DNA of 64,000 nt from assembly GCF_007748195.1 (NCBI RefSeq), contig NZ_CP037920.1, positions 2,295,501 to 2,359,500 on the forward strand, read 5' to 3'. This document shows, one piece after another, positions 61,693 through 64,000 of this stretch (position 1 is its first letter; the number at the start of each line of letters is the position of its first letter). Below the pieces are notes generated by a model. It saw only the letters and a program-made list of their open reading frames with translations, was not told the DNA's origin and did no database searches. A program made the translations under genes and the position numbers. This DNA comes from Gimesia aquarii. GTDB taxonomy: Bacteria; Planctomycetota; Planctomycetia; Planctomycetales; Planctomycetaceae.

Positions 61693-62094
61693 ATGAACTG
61701 GATCGATTGGTATCAAAGTCTCTTGAAGCCCGGCTGGACTCCTGCTCCCTCCACAATCAGTCTGATCTGGCAGATACTCTATCCCATCATTGCGATTTCG
61801 TTTGGATATGTGTTTGTACAAATCTGGCGAGGAAAACTGCCCAAATCAATGGCAGTCCCGTTTGCCATTAATCTGATTGCAAATTTGAGTTTTACTCCAC
61901 TGTTATTCGGCTTGAAAAATCTGCTGCTGGCCACACTGGATATTCTCCTGGTCTGGTCTACAATCCTTTGGATAATGATCGTAATCTGGCCTCGCTTCCG
62001 TTGGGTTGCATTAATGCAAGTCCCTTACTTTGTTTGGGTTTCGGTTGCGACCGGATTGCAAATCAGTATTTTCTGGATGAACCGGGGATCGTGA
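61693..62094 (+). CDS. TspO/MBR-family tryptophan-rich membrane protein
   Basis: A 133-residue protein with five predicted helices. WIDWYQSLLKPGWTPAPSTISLIWQILYPIIAISFGYVFV matches the TspO signature (YxSLxKPxWTPxP...W). TspO binds tetrapyrroles and regulates stress responses; the ligand here is unknown. ATG 61693 is preferred because GGAG lies 8 bases before it. The uvsE gene follows after 4 bases, so they are probably co-transcribed. Confidence 0.8.
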   Translation: MNWIDWYQSLLKPGWTPAPSTISLIWQILYPIIAISFGYVFVQIWRGKLPKSMAVPFAINLIANLSFTPLLFGLKNLLLATLDILLVWSTILWIMIVIWPRFRWVALMQVPYFVWVSVATGLQISIFWMNRGS

Positions 62095-62098
62095 CACG

Positions 62099-63028
62099 TT
62101 GAAGAAAAAACCAACCTCTCAAAACTCGCTTCGCTTGGGACTGTGTTGTCAGTTTCTTGAAGAACCGATCCAGTTTCGTAACACAACGGTCAAAGCCAAC
62201 AGCAGTATGGATCGCCCGGCGGCTCTGGAAAAACTATCTCGTTTGTGTAGGGAAAATGCAGTCGCGTTACAGGCAGCGCTCGAATATTGTGTCGCACACG
62301 ATATTGGCTGCTTTCGAATTAACAGTCAGATATTGCCTTTGAAAACTCACTTCGAATGTGGCTATGAGATGAATGACCTTCCCGAAGGGAAAAAGATTGT
62401 TTCACTATTCAAGCAGTGCGGGAAGTATGCCCGTGAACATGATCTTCGTACCTCGTTCCATCCTGATCAATTTGTCGTGCTCAATTCACCGCGTCCCGAT
62501 GTCGTCGAGCGTTCTATAGCAGAACTCGAATATCAGGCGAAAGTCGCAGAGTGGGTCAATACTGATGTGATCAACATCCATGGTGGTGGTGCCTATGGTG
62601 ATAAACAAAACGCCTTAAAACAGTTTGCCAAAAATCTGCGCCGTCTTTCAAAGCGGGTACGAAGTCGACTGACTGTTGAGAACGATGATACGACTTATAC
62701 TCCGTCTGATTTGTTACCCTTATGCCGCGAGACAGGGATTCCTCTCGTCTATGATGTGCACCATCACCGCTGTCTACCCGATACGCTTTCTATCGAAGAG
62801 GCGACTAACGAAGCCCTTACAACCTGGGATCGAGAACCACTGTTTCATATCTCCAGTCCACTGGAAGGCTGGCAAGGACCGAAACCGCAACGGCACCATG
62901 ATTTTATTTCAATAAAAGACTTTCCCCACTGTTGGGAAGGGCGAGAACTCACTATCGAAGTCGAAGCCAAGGCGAAAGAACTGGCAGTGTTGAAGTTCAA
63001 AGGATCACTCAAGCGACGACTTGGTTGA
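62099..63028 (+). CDS. uvsE: UV damage endonuclease UvsE
   Basis: A 309-residue UvsE/Uve1 TIM-barrel. Signature segments are LRLGLCCQFL, FRINSQILPL, RTSFHPDQFVVLNSPRPDVVERSIAELEYQA, VINIHGGGAYGDKQNAL, RLTVENDDTTYTPSDLLPLC and VYDVHHHRC, which carry the three-metal site. It nicks DNA 5' of UV photoproducts. The start is TTG 62099; no ATG or GTG fits better. The 3' end overlaps the convergent DUF4345 gene by 24 bases. Confidence 0.93.
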   Translation: MKKKPTSQNSLRLGLCCQFLEEPIQFRNTTVKANSSMDRPAALEKLSRLCRENAVALQAALEYCVAHDIGCFRINSQILPLKTHFECGYEMNDLPEGKKIVSLFKQCGKYAREHDLRTSFHPDQFVVLNSPRPDVVERSIAELEYQAKVAEWVNTDVINIHGGGAYGDKQNALKQFAKNLRRLSKRVRSRLTVENDDTTYTPSDLLPLCRETGIPLVYDVHHHRCLPDTLSIEEATNEALTTWDREPLFHISSPLEGWQGPKPQRHHDFISIKDFPHCWEGRELTIEVEAKAKELAVLKFKGSLKRRLG

Positions 63029-63400
63029 GCGTTTTGTGATAATATAAAGTGTCAGACTCATGAGGAAAATCAGCCACTCACCCCCGGCCAGAGCATAGGT
63101 CGTCGATTCGAATCCGGAAAAGAGAACAAAGCCAAGCGTGCGAAACATAACCAGACAACCGTGAACGATCACGCAGATATACAGCGAAAAGTGAGTGACT
63201 TCTTTCTGGAAGAGAGGCCGTAGGAAGACGATACCGAGTGCCAGTTCCAGCCCTCCATAGACCGTTAGAAATTCTGATTGCCCCGATCCTGGTTTGAGGA
63301 TGAAGCCAACAGATTGTGAAGTCGTTTCAGGAGCGAAGGCGCACCAAACTGCCAGCAAGATGTAAATGAAGCCAACAAGAGCCAGGAACGTGCGCGCCAT
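63005..63400 (-). CDS. DUF4345-like membrane protein
   Basis: 131 residues with four hydrophobic segments: FLALVGFIYILLAVWCAFAP, FLTVYGGLELALGIVFLRPLF, FSLYICVIVHGCLVMFRTLGFVLF and GGEWLIFLMSLTLYII. The pattern of YGGLELALG followed by a second pair matches DUF4345. Function is unknown. It converges on uvsE. Confidence 0.72.
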   Translation of the reverse strand: MARTFLALVGFIYILLAVWCAFAPETTSQSVGFILKPGSGQSEFLTVYGGLELALGIVFLRPLFQKEVTHFSLYICVIVHGCLVMFRTLGFVLFSGFESTTYALAGGEWLIFLMSLTLYIITKRSTKSSLE

Positions 63401-63798
63401 ATTATTAAAATGATTCCTTGCGAGAACTCGTTTACACGAAAATATGGTTAGTCATCTTCATTAGCTAACCACTGGTGTGAACTATCTTATTGTAGGCTCA
63501 TCAATTTGATTGGCAATGACTTACTCTGCGATCTGGTCCAAGCTGAATGGGTCCGGTAATATGCCTCGCATCACAGACGAGATTAATCTTTCTGATAGAG
63601 ATCAGCTTTTAACTGATTGATCCTGTTCGCTCAAAAGGTTGTAGGGTATTCTAGAAATAGAGGATATTCATTACTACTAATCTACTAATCAAGGAGTTTT
63701 ACATTCAACCTGGCTGATGACTTGAGAGGGATGTTCTAAAAATTTCGACGAAAAGTTGAAATGTGGTTTATCTGAAACTGTAAGTGGAGCAAACTGAA
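63401..63798 (+). other. 398-base intergenic region before the aldolase gene
   Basis: No gene or RNA is recognised. Small features are the inverted repeat TGGTTAG (63444-63450)/CTAACCA (63464-63470) and a tandem 8-mer CTACTAAT repeated twice near 63676. I cannot place the aldolase promoter with confidence. Confidence 0.4.
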
Positions 63799-64000
63799 AT
63801 GAACAGACAACAGCTAATTGACACGGCAAAAGCGATGGTCGTTGACGACAAGGGACTCCTGGCGATGGATGAGAGCACCCCAACCTGCGATAAACGATTT
63901 GCTAAGTTGGACATCCCCCAGAACGAAGAGACCCGGCGTATCTATCGAGAGTTGATTGTTAACACACCTGGCCTTAACGAAAGCATCAGCGGAGCCATTC
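63799..64000 (+). CDS. class I fructose-bisphosphate aldolase, 5' part
   Basis: The first 67 codons are present. RQQLIDTAKAMVVDDKGLLAMDESTPTCDKRFAKLDIPQNEETRRIYRELIVNTPG is the N-terminus of class I aldolase (the LLAMDES(T) motif around residue 21 is diagnostic), which splits fructose 1,6-bisphosphate by a Schiff-base Lys that lies outside the window. GGAG lies 10 bases upstream of the ATG. The gene runs off the right edge. Confidence 0.92.
   Translation, partial: MNRQQLIDTAKAMVVDDKGLLAMDESTPTCDKRFAKLDIPQNEETRRIYRELIVNTPGLNESISGAI

Noticed and set aside
1-64000. Insertion sequences, prophage or integrase genes, tRNA or rRNA genes
   Set aside because: I saw none in the proteins or sequence; the PcfJ-like gene alone does not show a mobile element.

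Overview
The window looks like chromosome from a planctomycete, probably Gimesia/Rubinisphaera-like. The evidence is moderate G+C, sparse Shine-Dalgarno use, a secreted sulfatase with CxPSR active site, FGE-like and c-type haem proteins, a very large leucine-rich-repeat protein, a LamG-like secreted protein and an inverse-autotransporter-like beta-helix protein. This placement is inferred from gene content; no rRNA or marker gene is present. I saw no rRNA, tRNA, CRISPR array or transposase. The window opens in the 3' end of an unknown gene and closes in the first 67 codons of a class I fructose-bisphosphate aldolase.

Layout. 0-13.5 kb: single metabolic genes (GNAT, VOC proteins, DUF805, amidase), then a minus-strand ArsR/AHSA1/DinB stress-type cluster, a TetR-controlled operon (AhpD-like, alpha/beta hydrolase, PPOX) and a large surface beta-helix protein. 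13.7-21.7 kb: an ACP-FGE fusion followed by an NAD salvage block (pncB, nadE, nrtR, ADP-ribosylglycohydrolase, pncA) ending in kptA, the NAD-consuming RNA 2'-phosphotransferase. 21.9-28.4 kb: accessory genes and regulators (zinc finger, Fe-S/SCP2 protein, two MarRs, methyltransferase, SRPBCC plus ECF sigma, PcfJ-like protein). 28.7-40.3 kb: a dense same-strand RNA-repair island: FCP1-like HAD phosphatase, two unknown proteins, SEC-C mini-protein, RNA ligase, HD-Pnk, Hen1, an unknown protein, Pnkp and two RlaP-type nucleotidyltransferases. 40.3-55 kb: oxidoreductase, efflux, haem c, sulfatase, MerR/TetR regulators, dioxygenase, giant LRR protein and pirin. 55-61.6 kb: a sigma-54/GAF regulator divergent from cytochrome P460 and DsrE, plus a DUF2182-redoxin/DUF1326 pair facing a TetR. 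61.7-64 kb: TspO, UvsE, DUF4345 and the aldolase start.

The most interesting content is the proximity of two RNA-repair routes (Rnl + HD-Pnk; Pnkp + Hen1), KptA and an NAD salvage set. KptA consumes NAD+ and releases nicotinamide; PncA, PncB and NadE (with a NadD encoded elsewhere) can return it to NAD+. NrtR has two closely matching palindromic operators, upstream of pncB and of itself, that overlap the -10 boxes. Several local regulators (ArsR at 7.9 kb, TetR at 8.05 kb, MarR at 24.7 kb) share an architecture in which a palindromic operator overlaps the promoter or start codon and the transcript is predicted to be leaderless.
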